A DNA stretch of 64,000 bases from Geotalea sp. SG265. Its GTDB lineage: Bacteria > Desulfobacterota > Desulfuromonadia > Geobacterales > Geobacteraceae. The stretch's first letter is position 1. Each line of letters starts with the position of its first letter. The stretch covers positions 62,001 to 126,000 of the forward strand of contig NZ_JAKZFT010000006.1 of NCBI RefSeq assembly GCF_022808985.1, read 5' to 3'. A program made the position numbers and the translations under genes. The notes beneath the pieces are model-generated. The model ran no database searches and was not told where the DNA came from. It worked only from the letters and a program-made list of their open reading frames with translations. This document shows, piece after piece, positions 43,925-52,564 of the stretch.

Positions 43925-44623
43925 TCATCGCAATACTCCCGGCAGCATCAAGGTCACCGTGGCGAGTTCCCTGGGATTCAAGGCCAGCCCCAGCGGCGCC
44001 TTTTCCTTGACCTGCCATTCCCGATCGCGGTTGAAGTGGTTTTTCGCTACATTCTTTTTGTTCAGTATGATGAAAATGAGTCCGTTCCACATGGACTCGA
44101 ATTCGGTGCGGGGGATGGTCTTGGCCCCCACGGCAGGGTCCGAGATCAGCACCGAGCCGTCCGAAACACCTTTTATGACGACGAAATGCTTGTACCCCCT
44201 GATGTTGATCAGCACAATGGCCGGCACACCGATTTGCGACAGCCGGTCGAGGGTGACCTTGTAGCCTGCCGCCTTGTAGCCGTGCTCCTCCAGGTAATTC
44301 TTCATATCCAGCAACGAAAAGCCATCCCTGCGGATTTTCTCCTTATCCCCCTTGTCGAACATCTCCTTGAAAATGTCCTGTTCCGAAACGGGCTCTTCGT
44401 AATTATAGGTCAAAAGCGTTGCCAGCGCCGCCGATCCGCAGCTGAAGTCATACTGCTGGTGAACGGTGGTGCGGAAACGCGCTTCCTTGATGCTCGTTAC
44501 CTTTACGGTAAAAGCGCCGCCGGTCACGCCGGGGACAAGTATGGTGCCCGCCTGGCCCAGCGCTATCGCATAAACAAATGGAAGCAGAGCAGTAAAGGCA
44601 ATGAGCAGCTTCATAGGCCTCAC
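43925..44623 (-). CDS. Exported C39-family peptidase, FapD-like
   Basis: A 232-residue protein with signal peptide (~1-25) and a C39-type papain-like domain (~45-190): catalytic Cys in YDFSCGSAALATLL, His in YKHFVVIKG, and the following Asp in LISDPAVG. The C39 fold is known from bacteriocin-processing ABC exporters and from FapD in functional-amyloid operons, where it is thought to process the secreted proteins. Its start (GTG 44623, or ATG 44614) overlaps the previous stop. Confidence 0.85.
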   Translation of the reverse strand: MRPMKLLIAFTALLPFVYAIALGQAGTILVPGVTGGAFTVKVTSIKEARFRTTVHQQYDFSCGSAALATLLTYNYEEPVSEQDIFKEMFDKGDKEKIRRDGFSLLDMKNYLEEHGYKAAGYKVTLDRLSQIGVPAIVLINIRGYKHFVVIKGVSDGSVLISDPAVGAKTIPRTEFESMWNGLIFIILNKKNVAKNHFNRDREWQVKEKAPLGLALNPRELATVTLMLPGVLR

Positions 44624-45021
44624 TTCACCGTCAGGTTCATGATCAGGTCGTTCTGGATCAGGACCTGGTTGCCCGAATTCTGGATTACCGTCACCAGCCC
44701 GCTCGCCTGGGCAAAGGCATTGCCGCTGATGCCATTGGTGCCGGAGGAGAGATCCGAATTCAAGATGCTGTTGCCTCTTGTCTCCCCCGTCTGCGATGCC
44801 GTGCTCAGCTGCATGTCGATCTGGTCCACGTTCATGCCCTGCCGGCCGGTCGTGGCATCCAGGTTTTCGTTTGATAGGGATTGCCCCGGCTCAAAGTCGG
44901 CCGTGGCCACCATTTCCCCGACGGAACCGGAGCCGACCTCAATGGCCGAAGCCCCTTCAGCCAGAAGAGTGCCGGCTGAGAGGGCCAATACGGCAAAAAG
45001 GGCTTTTCTCGATCTTCGCAT
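44620..45021 (-). CDS. Small exported Fap-type accessory or minor amyloid protein
   Basis: A 133-residue protein with signal peptide (1-26, ASA) and a Ser/Asn/Gln/Gly-rich mature region ending VTVIQNSGNQVLIQNDLIMNLTVK-type sequence, of which the core VIQNSGNQVLIQN parallels the C-terminus of the next gene (VISQNTGYSSLVQQSV). This shared tail suggests both are secreted or processed by the same machinery. AAGGAGG precedes the ATG. It could be the FapA or FapB equivalent. Confidence 0.75.
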   Translation of the reverse strand: MRRSRKALFAVLALSAGTLLAEGASAIEVGSGSVGEMVATADFEPGQSLSNENLDATTGRQGMNVDQIDMQLSTASQTGETRGNSILNSDLSSGTNGISGNAFAQASGLVTVIQNSGNQVLIQNDLIMNLTVK

Positions 45022-45111
45022 TTTCCTGCCTCCTTTTGGGAACTGCTGAAATTAAGGCCAGGGGAAAAAGCTCCCGGTGATGCGCTGGGCACCACCGGGT
45101 GGAAGGTGAAT

Positions 45112-45981
45112 TTACTGCCTGTTGACCTGGACGTTGACCGACTGCTGTACCAGAGAGCTGTAACCGGTGTTCTGGGAGATGACAGTGATACCGGTCGCTT
45201 CCAGCTCTCCATCTAAGGTGTTGTTGCCGGTAAGGGGGAGCTCAGTGAGTGTGGTTGCAGGCTGAACGTTGCCGGACACCGTGCCGTCGAGCTCGCTTGA
45301 AGCGATTTCCACGTCAATATCGCCGACGGTCAGGGTAGTGGTTGTATTGTCGCTGTTGGTGGTGTTGCCTACATTTTCATTGACCGTGGCCGTGCCACTA
45401 CCGTAAATGGCTGCACTATGATCCTGGGCCTTGTTGTTCAAGGAATCTTCGGTGGTGCTGACAACTGCGTTTCCGCCGGAATTGACGGCAACGGAGCCCT
45501 CTTCGGCCTTTGTATTGATACTTTGGTCGACGTTGTTGCTGTTGGACATGGAAGCGGTGGCGCCGGTGGTTGCTGCCACGCTGCCGCCTTCGACTCCATC
45601 GATATAGGCGTCGGTTTCCTCATTCTTGGCATCACCACCGATGGCGGCAACGGCTCCCTGTTCGGCCTCCTGCTTGGCAGCATCACCGTTCAGAGTAGCA
45701 GCACTCCCATCGTTGGCAGAGTTTGTCTTCGTCACTGATTCGTCTTCTGATTTGTCGATCAATACCGGACCCACGTTGAGATTTTTCGAGCTGTCGTTTA
45801 AAGTCGTGTTGGTGTCATTGGAAATGGTGTTGTGGCTGGCAAGATCCACGTCGGCCTGAACTTCAACATCGGTTGTTTGGACTGGGACTGGATCATCATG
45901 GTTCGCGAACGCCTGGCCGCTTAGCCCCAAGGCAGAGACTACCGCCAATGTCATAATAACTTTTCTCTTTTGCATTTTCAT
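45112..45981 (-). CDS. Candidate amyloid subunit, Fap-like
   Basis: A 289-residue exported protein (signal 1-26, AFA) of strikingly low complexity: Asn, Ser, Thr, Ala, Gly, Asp and Glu dominate, with no Cys. Residues ~90-205 hold four imperfect 25-30-residue repeats centred on GAVAAIGGDA, GSVAATTGATA, GSVAVNSGGNA and SAAIYGSGTA, each followed by an acidic Asn-rich linker; a conserved tail VISQNTGYSSLVQQSVNVQV ends it. This composition matches functional amyloid subunits (FapC/FapB). GGAGG precedes ATG 45981. First gene of the operon, directly behind a sigma-54 promoter. Confidence 0.78.
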   Translation of the reverse strand: MKMQKRKVIMTLAVVSALGLSGQAFANHDDPVPVQTTDVEVQADVDLASHNTISNDTNTTLNDSSKNLNVGPVLIDKSEDESVTKTNSANDGSAATLNGDAAKQEAEQGAVAAIGGDAKNEETDAYIDGVEGGSVAATTGATASMSNSNNVDQSINTKAEEGSVAVNSGGNAVVSTTEDSLNNKAQDHSAAIYGSGTATVNENVGNTTNSDNTTTTLTVGDIDVEIASSELDGTVSGNVQPATTLTELPLTGNNTLDGELEATGITVISQNTGYSSLVQQSVNVQVNRQ

Positions 45982-46282
45982 AACATCCTCCTAGAAATAG
46001 ATTTTTGCAAGGCGCTCTGCCGTTGCTCTATCCTTTCATATGGCAATTGATGTGCCATGTTTAATATTTATTTTTTAATAACTGTAATGACGAGGTTTTT
46101 TTCTTTCTCGCCCTGAATTGTCGTTCTGCCGAAGAACCGATTTGTAAAGTTTGTTAAAAATATGTGATCCAACTACTGTTACGCCGGTGTCACGCGGCCG
46201 GATGAATCTTGAATTTACAGCTGCTTAGCCCCGAATGGGGACAGACAACCTGTAAAGTTCTGATACACCGGCCTCGCTAGGG
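45982..46282. other. Regulatory region of the amyloid-type operon
   Basis: Beyond the sigma-54 promoter it holds several related motifs: TTGTAAAGTT (46143-46152), CTGTAAAGTT (46251-46260) and its inverse TTTACAG (46213-46219), possible activator sites. A CCCC-GAAT-GGGG hairpin (46228-46240) near the end may terminate the regulator gene. No extra gene seen. Confidence 0.55.
46042..46057 (-). promoter_or_regulatory. Sigma-54 promoter of the amyloid-type operon
   Basis: The minus strand reads TGGCACATCAATTGCC, a perfect TGGCAC-N5-TTGC consensus, 61 bases upstream of the first gene. It points to control by the adjacent PilZ-type sigma-54 activator. Confidence 0.9.
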
Positions 46283-47746
46283 TCACTGGATGCCGTATAT
46301 TTTCATCCGGCGGTAGAGGGTGGGACGGCTTACCCCCAAAAGCTTGGCAGCCGTTGAGATGTTGTAGTTACAGCTTTTGAAGACCTCTTTGATCTTCTCT
46401 TTTTCCAGAACAGCCACGGCACTACTTAAATCGCCGGCGCCGGTTTCCATTCCCGTTTTCACCGTATCCAGCATCAGGTCGGTCGGGGTCACGTACCTGC
46501 CCGCAGCCATGACGATGGAACGTCGCACCTTGTTGATGATCTCCCGGACATTTCCAGGCCATTCGTAGGTATTGATTGCATCGACGGCCTCCTTGGTGAA
46601 GGATTTCGTCAGACCGCTCTCCCGGGAGAACTTGTTGAGGAAGTACTTGGCCAGGATGACCGTATCTTCGCCCCGTTCCCGCACAGGGGGTAGATGGATG
46701 CTGAATTCGTCGAGACGGTAATAGAGATCGCTGCGGAACTTCCCTTCGGCGATGGCCCCGTTCAAGTCACGGTTGGTGGCGGCAATGACCCGCACATTGA
46801 CCTTTTTCCCCCCCACTGTCCCAACCCTTTCAACGATCTTGTCCTGGAGGAAACGGAGCAGCTTGGCCTGGAGATTGGCGGGCATGTCGCCGATCTCGTC
46901 GAGAAAGATGGTGCCGCTGTCCGCATACTCGAACTTGCCCTTCTTAGTGGCGTGGGCTCCGGTAAAGGCGCCTTTCTCGTGGCCGAATAGCTCCGCTTCC
47001 AGGAGATTGTCCGGAATGGCGGCGCAATTTATGGCCACAAAGGGCTTGTCCTTGCGCGGGCTCCGTTCATGGATCGCCTGGGCAGTAAGCTCCTTGCCGG
47101 TGCCGCTTTCCCCCAGGATCAGCACCGTCAGATCCGTCGGGGCCACCTTGCGAATGTTGGCAAAGACCTCCAGCATGACCTTGCCGGTACCGACAAACTG
47201 GTCGATGTCATCACTGCCGTTTACCTTGAGTATGTCGCTGTCGATAAAGCTGGCCACCTTTTGCAGCTGGTCCGCGTCGAGCTGCGCCAGGCCCCCGTTA
47301 ACCCGGTTCAGGAGGCAGGTCCTCTCATGGTAGTCCAGGTAGCCCGGATGGAAATCAAGCCGCCAACCGCAACTGGTGCAGACCGGCGGCAGGATCCCAT
47401 ATCGCTCGCCGCAGAACGGACAGCACTCCCGGTCGGTGAGATTGTCGGCAATGAACTGCCAAAGACGCCCTTTGGTCAGGCGGTCCATGCCGGTAAATCT
47501 CACCCCGTAGCCCAGGCCGTCCTTCCTGACTATGTTTCCCCGATGCTCGAAAAGCCCCTGGCCGAAAAGATCATACTGCACCAGAACCGGCGTATCCAGG
47601 CCGACCTTGTCGCGGAATTGGAGAGGTAATGCCTTGAAAAAGGCGCCGTCTAGACCGATGTCCCTGATTTCAGCTTCGATCTTTGCCGAAGGAATATCGA
47701 GCTTTGCAGGAAGAATCGCTTTGATCCGAGGACTCTGGCGCGGCAT
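46283..47746 (-). CDS. PilZ-domain sigma-54 activator
   Basis: The 487-residue protein combines an N-terminal PilZ-like domain (1-95; RxxxR as RQSPR at residues 3-7, DIGLDGAFF), a zinc ribbon with two knuckles (CPFCG, CTSCG, ~108-128), an AAA+ sigma-54 domain (~185-420; GESGTGKE, GAFTGA, GTIFLDEIGDM) and a Fis helix-turn-helix (NISTAAKLLGVSRPTLYRRM). It has no receiver, so c-di-GMP is the likely signal. It lies beside a perfect sigma-54 promoter of the amyloid-type operon, its probable target. Confidence 0.9.
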   Translation of the reverse strand: MPRQSPRIKAILPAKLDIPSAKIEAEIRDIGLDGAFFKALPLQFRDKVGLDTPVLVQYDLFGQGLFEHRGNIVRKDGLGYGVRFTGMDRLTKGRLWQFIADNLTDRECCPFCGERYGILPPVCTSCGWRLDFHPGYLDYHERTCLLNRVNGGLAQLDADQLQKVASFIDSDILKVNGSDDIDQFVGTGKVMLEVFANIRKVAPTDLTVLILGESGTGKELTAQAIHERSPRKDKPFVAINCAAIPDNLLEAELFGHEKGAFTGAHATKKGKFEYADSGTIFLDEIGDMPANLQAKLLRFLQDKIVERVGTVGGKKVNVRVIAATNRDLNGAIAEGKFRSDLYYRLDEFSIHLPPVRERGEDTVILAKYFLNKFSRESGLTKSFTKEAVDAINTYEWPGNVREIINKVRRSIVMAAGRYVTPTDLMLDTVKTGMETGAGDLSSAVAVLEKEKIKEVFKSCNYNISTAAKLLGVSRPTLYRRMKIYGIQ

Positions 47747-47902
47747 GGGCTTCTCCCATCACATTAGAATATATTTATTAGTGTAACGAATTTTATCACA
47801 CCAGGTCATTTATTCAATGGAGGGAAAAGCAGGAAAATTATGGAGAAACCGTCGTTATTGGATCAATCGGGTAAAAAAAAGTTCGTCTGATTTCAGAGGA
47901 AA

Positions 47903-48071
47903 GCAGTCGGGGCGTCGGGAGTAAGCGATGAAGCCGCAGCGGCGAGCGGACACCCGCCGCGTGTCGAACGTGGGAGGGTCCCGCCTGTTCAAGCATCGTG
48001 CGGCATTACAGGAGCGGCACCGCAAGGTCCGCAGCTGGGGGGACAGAGCGAACGGACGACGTCGCGACTGC
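47903..48071 (+). repeat. Copy C of the ~170-bp structured repeat
   Basis: Starts GCAGTCGGGGCGTCG and ends CGACGTCGCGACTGC, pairing as a long helix with one G-G mismatch. It lies between the sigma-54 activator and the ABC permease. Confidence 0.88.
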
Positions 48072-48121
48072 CGTTCTTTTCCCAGAAATCCCCGGAAGAA
48101 CCTGAAAAAGCCGGAGGCTTG

Positions 48122-49264
48122 TCAAGCGAGCGTCTTTCGAAAGCGCCGTACGGAAAAGAGGAGTATGACCAGACCGAGGACCGCCAGTGGAGCCAGTTGA
48201 GTCCAGAGGATCGAAACACCAACCCCCTTGAGAAAGATGCCGCGGATGATCACCAGGTAGTAGCGGATCGGATTGAGGAGGGTAAGCCACTGGATTGGGG
48301 TGGGCATGTTTTCGATGGGGAAGGCGAAGCCGGAGAGGAGCATGGCGGGGAAAATGACCATGAAGGCACTCATCATGGCCTGCTGCTGGGTGCGGCTGAC
48401 AGTGGAGATAAGCAGTCCGATGCCCAGTGAACTCATGAGAAAGAGTCCGGTGGCACCAAAGAGTAGCAGGAAACTCCCACGGATGGGAACGTCGAACCAG
48501 TAAGCTCCCACCGCAGAAATCAGCCCCACATCCACAAAACCGATGATGACGAAGGGGATCGTCTTGCCCAGGATGAATTCGGTCTTTCTGATGGGGGTGA
48601 CGATGATCTGCTCGATGGTGCCGATCTCCTTCTCCCGAACGATGGCCATGCTGGAAAGGAGCATGGTGATGATGAAGACGATGTTGGTGATGACCGCAGG
48701 GACATAGAAGTTGCGACTTTCCAGGTTGCTGTTGAACCAGGCCCGGCTTTCGAGCCTCACGCCGCCGACAGGCTCGGTACGCCCGAATGCCGCCAGCTGC
48801 TGCCGCTGGAGGTCCTCCGAATATTTGGCCGTTATTCTGGCCGCATGGCTTAAAACGATACCGGCGGTGTTGGAATCGGTGCCGTCGAGGATCAGTTGGA
48901 CGGGCGCAGTCCTGCCGCCGGACAGGGTACGGCCAAAGCCGCTGTCGATACGCAGCACCGCCTTTGCCTTGCCCCGGTCAACCACTTCCCGGACTCTTTC
49001 TTCACGGAGGATATATTCCCTGACGTTGAAGTAGCCGGAGGAAACGAAGCGGGAGACCAACTCCCGGCTCTCCGTGGTGTTGTCCCGGTCGTAGACAGCG
49101 GTCGCCACATTGCGCACATCCGTATTGACGGCATAGCCGAAGACGATGGTTTGCACCGCAGGCACGACGAAGATGATGAAGCGCATGCGGCGATCCCGCA
49201 GCACCTGGATGAATTCCTTGATCAACATGGCTTTCAGCCGTTCCAGCATATATTTCCTATCCAT
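48122..49264 (-). CDS. ABC-2 type permease (YbhR-like)
   Basis: A 380-residue protein with one N-terminal helix, a ~150-residue periplasmic segment and five C-terminal helices, typical of ABC-2 permeases. EKEIGTIEQIIVTPIRKTEFILGK and LSGFAFPIENMPTPIQWL are the family signatures. It is the last of five exporter genes on one strand; copy D of the structured repeat and a heptamer array lie between it and the preceding permease gene. Substrate likely a cationic drug or lipid-like compound. Confidence 0.9.
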   Translation of the reverse strand: MDRKYMLERLKAMLIKEFIQVLRDRRMRFIIFVVPAVQTIVFGYAVNTDVRNVATAVYDRDNTTESRELVSRFVSSGYFNVREYILREERVREVVDRGKAKAVLRIDSGFGRTLSGGRTAPVQLILDGTDSNTAGIVLSHAARITAKYSEDLQRQQLAAFGRTEPVGGVRLESRAWFNSNLESRNFYVPAVITNIVFIITMLLSSMAIVREKEIGTIEQIIVTPIRKTEFILGKTIPFVIIGFVDVGLISAVGAYWFDVPIRGSFLLLFGATGLFLMSSLGIGLLISTVSRTQQQAMMSAFMVIFPAMLLSGFAFPIENMPTPIQWLTLLNPIRYYLVIIRGIFLKGVGVSILWTQLAPLAVLGLVILLFSVRRFRKTLA

Positions 49265-49278
49265 TACCGCAGCCGGTC

Positions 49279-49450
49279 AGGCTGCTGTGGCTTCGGGAGA
49301 GAGTGACAGAGCCACAGCGGCGAGCGGACACCCGCCCATGATGGAACGGAGGCGCATTCGCGGCAATCGGTTGCGCGCTCCTTGACAAAAAAAGATACTG
49401 CAAGGTCCGCAGCTGTGGCGACAGAACGAACGGACGAAGTCGCAGCAGCC
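49279..49450 (+). repeat. Copy D of the ~170-bp structured repeat, with altered outer helix
   Basis: Starts GGCTGCTGTGGCTTCG and ends CGAAGTCGCAGCAGCC. The arms differ at several positions from copies A, C and E but remain complementary, including U-G and G-U pairs in the middle. It interrupts the exporter operon. Confidence 0.9.
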
Positions 49451-49496
49451 GCCCTTCGCCCTTCGCCCTTCGCCCTTCGCCCTTGACTCTTCACTC
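49450..49496. repeat. Heptamer array (CGCCCTT)n at the stop of an ABC permease
   Basis: Five units of CGCCCTT followed by GACTCTT and CACTC; the stop TGA of the upstream permease (minus strand, 49491-49493) lies in the last unit. The array abuts structured repeat copy D. Confidence 0.88.
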
Positions 49497-50624
49497 TATC
49501 TTCTTCTTCAGCCTCGCCACAGAAAGAGCCATGACCGCCACGCAGAAGACGGACAGAAAGGTTGTCTCCACCGCCAGGATATCAAGCCCCACGTCCTTGA
49601 GGTATATCCCCCTGATGAGTACGACGAAATAGCGGGCCGACACCAGCCGCGTCACCAACTGGATGGGTATGGGCATGTTCTCGATGGGGAAGATGAAACC
49701 GGAAAGGAGAAAGGCCGGAAGCATGGTCGCCACCAGCGCCAGCTGTGAAGCGACCAATTGGCTCTTGGTGACGATGCTGATCAGCATGCCGAGCCCCAGC
49801 GCCCCCAACAGAAAGAGAAGCGACAGGGCAAAAAGCAGCACCAGACTTCCCCGGAGCGGTATGGCAAAGAAAAACTCGCCGACGATGACGCAAAGGATCA
49901 GGTCGAGCAGACCGATGGCGAAATACGGCAAGAGCTTCCCCAGAATCAGTTCTGGACCGGTCACCTGGGTAGCCAGGAGTTGCTCCATGGTGCCGTTCTC
50001 CCATTCGCGGGCAATGGTAAGGGAGGTCAGCAGCGAGGCGATGACCATCATGACGATGGCAATGAGGCCGGGAAAGATATAGTTCTTGGAGACCATGTCG
50101 CTGTTGAACCAGACCCGCGGCCTGAGATCGATGCCGGCACGGGAGGAGGGGGTCCCCATCCGCGCAAGTTGCTCCAGAACCACCTTGCGGGAATAGCTGC
50201 CGGTTACCGCCTCGGCGTAGCCCAGAGCAAAGGTGGCAGTATTGGGGTCGCTGCCGTCCAGGATGGCCTGCACCGCCGCCGCTTCGCCCTTTTCCAATGA
50301 GCGGGCGAAATTCCGGGGAATAACCAGGGCAATCAGCGCCGTGCGGTCGTCTATGGCCTGCTCGATCTGTGCGTAGCCGGTTGCCCGGCCTTGCAGTGCA
50401 AAAAAGCGCGAGCCGGTGAAGCCGCTGACGAACTCCCGGCTGGCGGGGCTGGCGCTCTGATCCCAGACAATCAGAGGGACCCGGTCCACATCCAGAGTCA
50501 GAGCATAACCGAAGAGAAAGAGCATGATCATCGGTATGGCAATCCCCATGGCAAGGCTGCGCCAGTCGCGGAAGACGTGGAGGAATTCCTTGCGGGCAAT
50601 GGCCCTGATGCGCTGAATCTTCAT
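49491..50624 (-). CDS. ABC-2 type permease (YbhS-like)
   Basis: A 377-residue permease homologous to the one at 48122, with the same layout: N-terminal helix (RKEFLHVFRDWRSLAMGIA), a periplasmic region and a five-helix C-terminal core with EWENGTMEQLLATQVTGPELILGK and LSGFIFPIENMPIPIQL. ATG 50624 follows AAAGGA. The pair probably forms a heterodimeric channel with the two ATPases encoded upstream. Confidence 0.92.
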   Translation of the reverse strand: MKIQRIRAIARKEFLHVFRDWRSLAMGIAIPMIMLFLFGYALTLDVDRVPLIVWDQSASPASREFVSGFTGSRFFALQGRATGYAQIEQAIDDRTALIALVIPRNFARSLEKGEAAAVQAILDGSDPNTATFALGYAEAVTGSYSRKVVLEQLARMGTPSSRAGIDLRPRVWFNSDMVSKNYIFPGLIAIVMMVIASLLTSLTIAREWENGTMEQLLATQVTGPELILGKLLPYFAIGLLDLILCVIVGEFFFAIPLRGSLVLLFALSLLFLLGALGLGMLISIVTKSQLVASQLALVATMLPAFLLSGFIFPIENMPIPIQLVTRLVSARYFVVLIRGIYLKDVGLDILAVETTFLSVFCVAVMALSVARLKKKIE

Positions 50625-50673
50625 AATTCCTTTCACCCCTGTGGCAAGGGGGGGCAGGGGATTTAATGGGTGA

Positions 50674-51645
50674 CTACCGTCTGAATTCCCGCTGGGGCGA
50701 CTCCTGCCGGTCCCGCAGCTCGATCAGGGACACGAAGACATCCTCCAGGGACGGAGCGATCTTCTCCAGCCGGTCGGTGGCAACCCCCTTCCCGACCAGG
50801 AGCGCCTCCATGGCGGCAAGGGATTTTTCCCCGTCGCGGGTCACCACGTGCAGCCCGTTGCCGTAAAGGGCGGCGTGCTTCACCCCCTCCAGGGCTTCCA
50901 CTTCCTCCATCAGGTCCTGTGCTCCGGGGCATCTCAGCTCGATCACCTCTTCGGTCATGAATTCGGTCTTCAGCTGGGCCGGGGTGCCCAGGGCGATGAG
51001 CTGCCCCCGGTAAATCAGCCCCAGCCGGTCGCAGTATTCCGCTTCATCCATATAGTGCGTGGTGACGAAGACCGTGGTCCCTTGCTCTGCCATACGGTAG
51101 ATGAGATCCCAGAAATTGCGGCGGCTGGCCGGATCCACGCCGGAGGTGGGCTCGTCGAGGAAGACGATGGGGGGCTCGTGGAGAATGGCGCAACCCAGTG
51201 CCAGCCGTTGCTTCCACCCCCCCGAAAGAACCGAGGCCGGGCTGGTGCGATGGGCTTCCAGCCCGGCCATGCGAATCACCCAGTCCTTGCGCTCGCCCTT
51301 TTTCTCCGGGGAAAGGCGGTAGATGCCGCTGTAAAAATCGATGTTTTCTTCCACCGTCAGGTCTTCGTAGAGGGAAAAACGCTGGCTCATATAGCCGATG
51401 TTCTTCTTGATGGACTCGGCCTGGGTAACGATGTCGTAACCGGCAACGGTTCCCGAACCGCCGCTCGGGGGGAGGATGCCGCAGAGCATGCGGATGGTGG
51501 TGGATTTACCCGCTCCATTGGGGCCGAGAAAGCCGAAAATTTCCCCCCTGGCCACATCGAGGCTGATCCTGTCCACGGCAATGAAGTCGCCGAAGCGTTT
51601 TTCCAGGTCGTGCAGGGAAACGGCCTGATCATCGGGCTTCGCCAT
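50674..51645 (-). CDS. ABC transporter ATP-binding protein
   Basis: A 323-residue ATPase: Walker A GPNGAGKST (~44-52), Q-loop YMSQRFSLY, signature LSGGWKQRLALG, Walker B IVFLDEPTSGVDP and a switch His in FVTTHYMDEA, followed by a regulatory C-terminal extension. The ATG at 51645 overlaps the previous gene by 17 bases, with GAGGAG before it; a longer upstream frame is spurious. Confidence 0.94.
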   Translation of the reverse strand: MAKPDDQAVSLHDLEKRFGDFIAVDRISLDVARGEIFGFLGPNGAGKSTTIRMLCGILPPSGGSGTVAGYDIVTQAESIKKNIGYMSQRFSLYEDLTVEENIDFYSGIYRLSPEKKGERKDWVIRMAGLEAHRTSPASVLSGGWKQRLALGCAILHEPPIVFLDEPTSGVDPASRRNFWDLIYRMAEQGTTVFVTTHYMDEAEYCDRLGLIYRGQLIALGTPAQLKTEFMTEEVIELRCPGAQDLMEEVEALEGVKHAALYGNGLHVVTRDGEKSLAAMEALLVGKGVATDRLEKIAPSLEDVFVSLIELRDRQESPQREFRR

Positions 51646-52564
51646 GACGCTCCTCTCCCATGACGGAAATGAAAACATCCTCCAGGGACGGCTCGATCTG
51701 CCTGACAGATACCGGTTCCATCCCCTCTCCCCGCAAGAAATCCCGCACCAGCAGAGTGGTCTTGTCCGGGTCGTCGCTGACGATGTGCAGACGGTCGCCG
51801 AACAGGCCGATCTCGTGGCCTTCCAGCTTACGGCGCAGGATCTGGAAGGTTTCGCGGGCATTGCCGGCAAGCACTTCCAGAATTACCCCCCGCATCAGCC
51901 CTTTCAGCTCCTGGGGAGTGCCGCAGGCGACCAGTTTTCCCTTGTGGATCAACCCGACCCGGTTGCAGCGGTCCGCCTCGTCCAGATAGGCGGTGGCAAC
52001 GAAGATAGTGACTCCCTCCTTGAGCAACTGGTAAAGGATGCGCCAGAAATCGCGCCGGGAAACGGGATCGACACCGTTGGTGGGCTCGTCCAGGAACAGC
52101 ACCCGAGGAGCATGGATCAGGGCGCAGGCCAGCCCTAGCTTCTGCTTCATTCCACCGGAGAGGTTGCCGGCACGCCGTTTCTTGAAGGGAGTGAGATTAC
52201 TGAAGGAAAGCAGCCGGTCGATCTTTTCCTGCCGCCCTTTCAGGGGCAAGCCGTGAATATCGGCAAAAAAATGAACGTTCTCCAGCACCGTCAGGTCCGG
52301 GTACAGGCCGAAACGTTGGCTCATGTAGCCGATGCTCCCCTTGGCCGACTCGGCCTCCCGCCCCACATGCTTGCCCATGACCCAGGCATCCCCGGAACTC
52401 GCATCCATGATGCCGGTAAGCATGCGCATGGTGGTGGTTTTTCCCGCCCCGTCCGAGCCCACCAGGCCGAAAAGCTCTCCCCCGGTCACGGCAAGATTCA
52501 GGTTGTCCACTGCGGTCAGCTCACCGAAGCGTTTGCTCAGGTTTTCAGTTCGTATGGCTTCCAT
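51629..52564 (-). CDS. ABC transporter ATP-binding protein
   Basis: A 311-residue paralogue of the adjacent ATPase. Walker A reads GSDGAGKTT, Q-loop YMSQRFGLY, signature LSGGMKQKLGLA, Walker B VLFLDEPTNGVDP; the switch position has FVATAYLDEA, that is Tyr instead of His, so this subunit may be catalytically impaired. Two separate ATPases correspond to the fused double ATPase YbhF. It overlaps the membrane-fusion gene by 20 bases. Confidence 0.94.
   Translation of the reverse strand: MEAIRTENLSKRFGELTAVDNLNLAVTGGELFGLVGSDGAGKTTTMRMLTGIMDASSGDAWVMGKHVGREAESAKGSIGYMSQRFGLYPDLTVLENVHFFADIHGLPLKGRQEKIDRLLSFSNLTPFKKRRAGNLSGGMKQKLGLACALIHAPRVLFLDEPTNGVDPVSRRDFWRILYQLLKEGVTIFVATAYLDEADRCNRVGLIHKGKLVACGTPQELKGLMRGVILEVLAGNARETFQILRRKLEGHEIGLFGDRLHIVSDDPDKTTLLVRDFLRGEGMEPVSVRQIEPSLEDVFISVMGEERHGEAR

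Noticed and set aside
41633-49450. The ~170-bp repeats considered as insertion sequences or MITEs with a transposase
   Set aside because: No transposase gene is in the window, no target-site duplications could be recognised, and the covarying ends with G-U pairs fit RNA structure better. A mobile origin is not excluded.
51645-51870. Extended start for the ABC ATPase at 50674
   Set aside because: The extension is a Ser/Arg/Cys-rich frame antisense in character and lies inside the upstream ATPase gene; ATG 51645 has a ribosome site.
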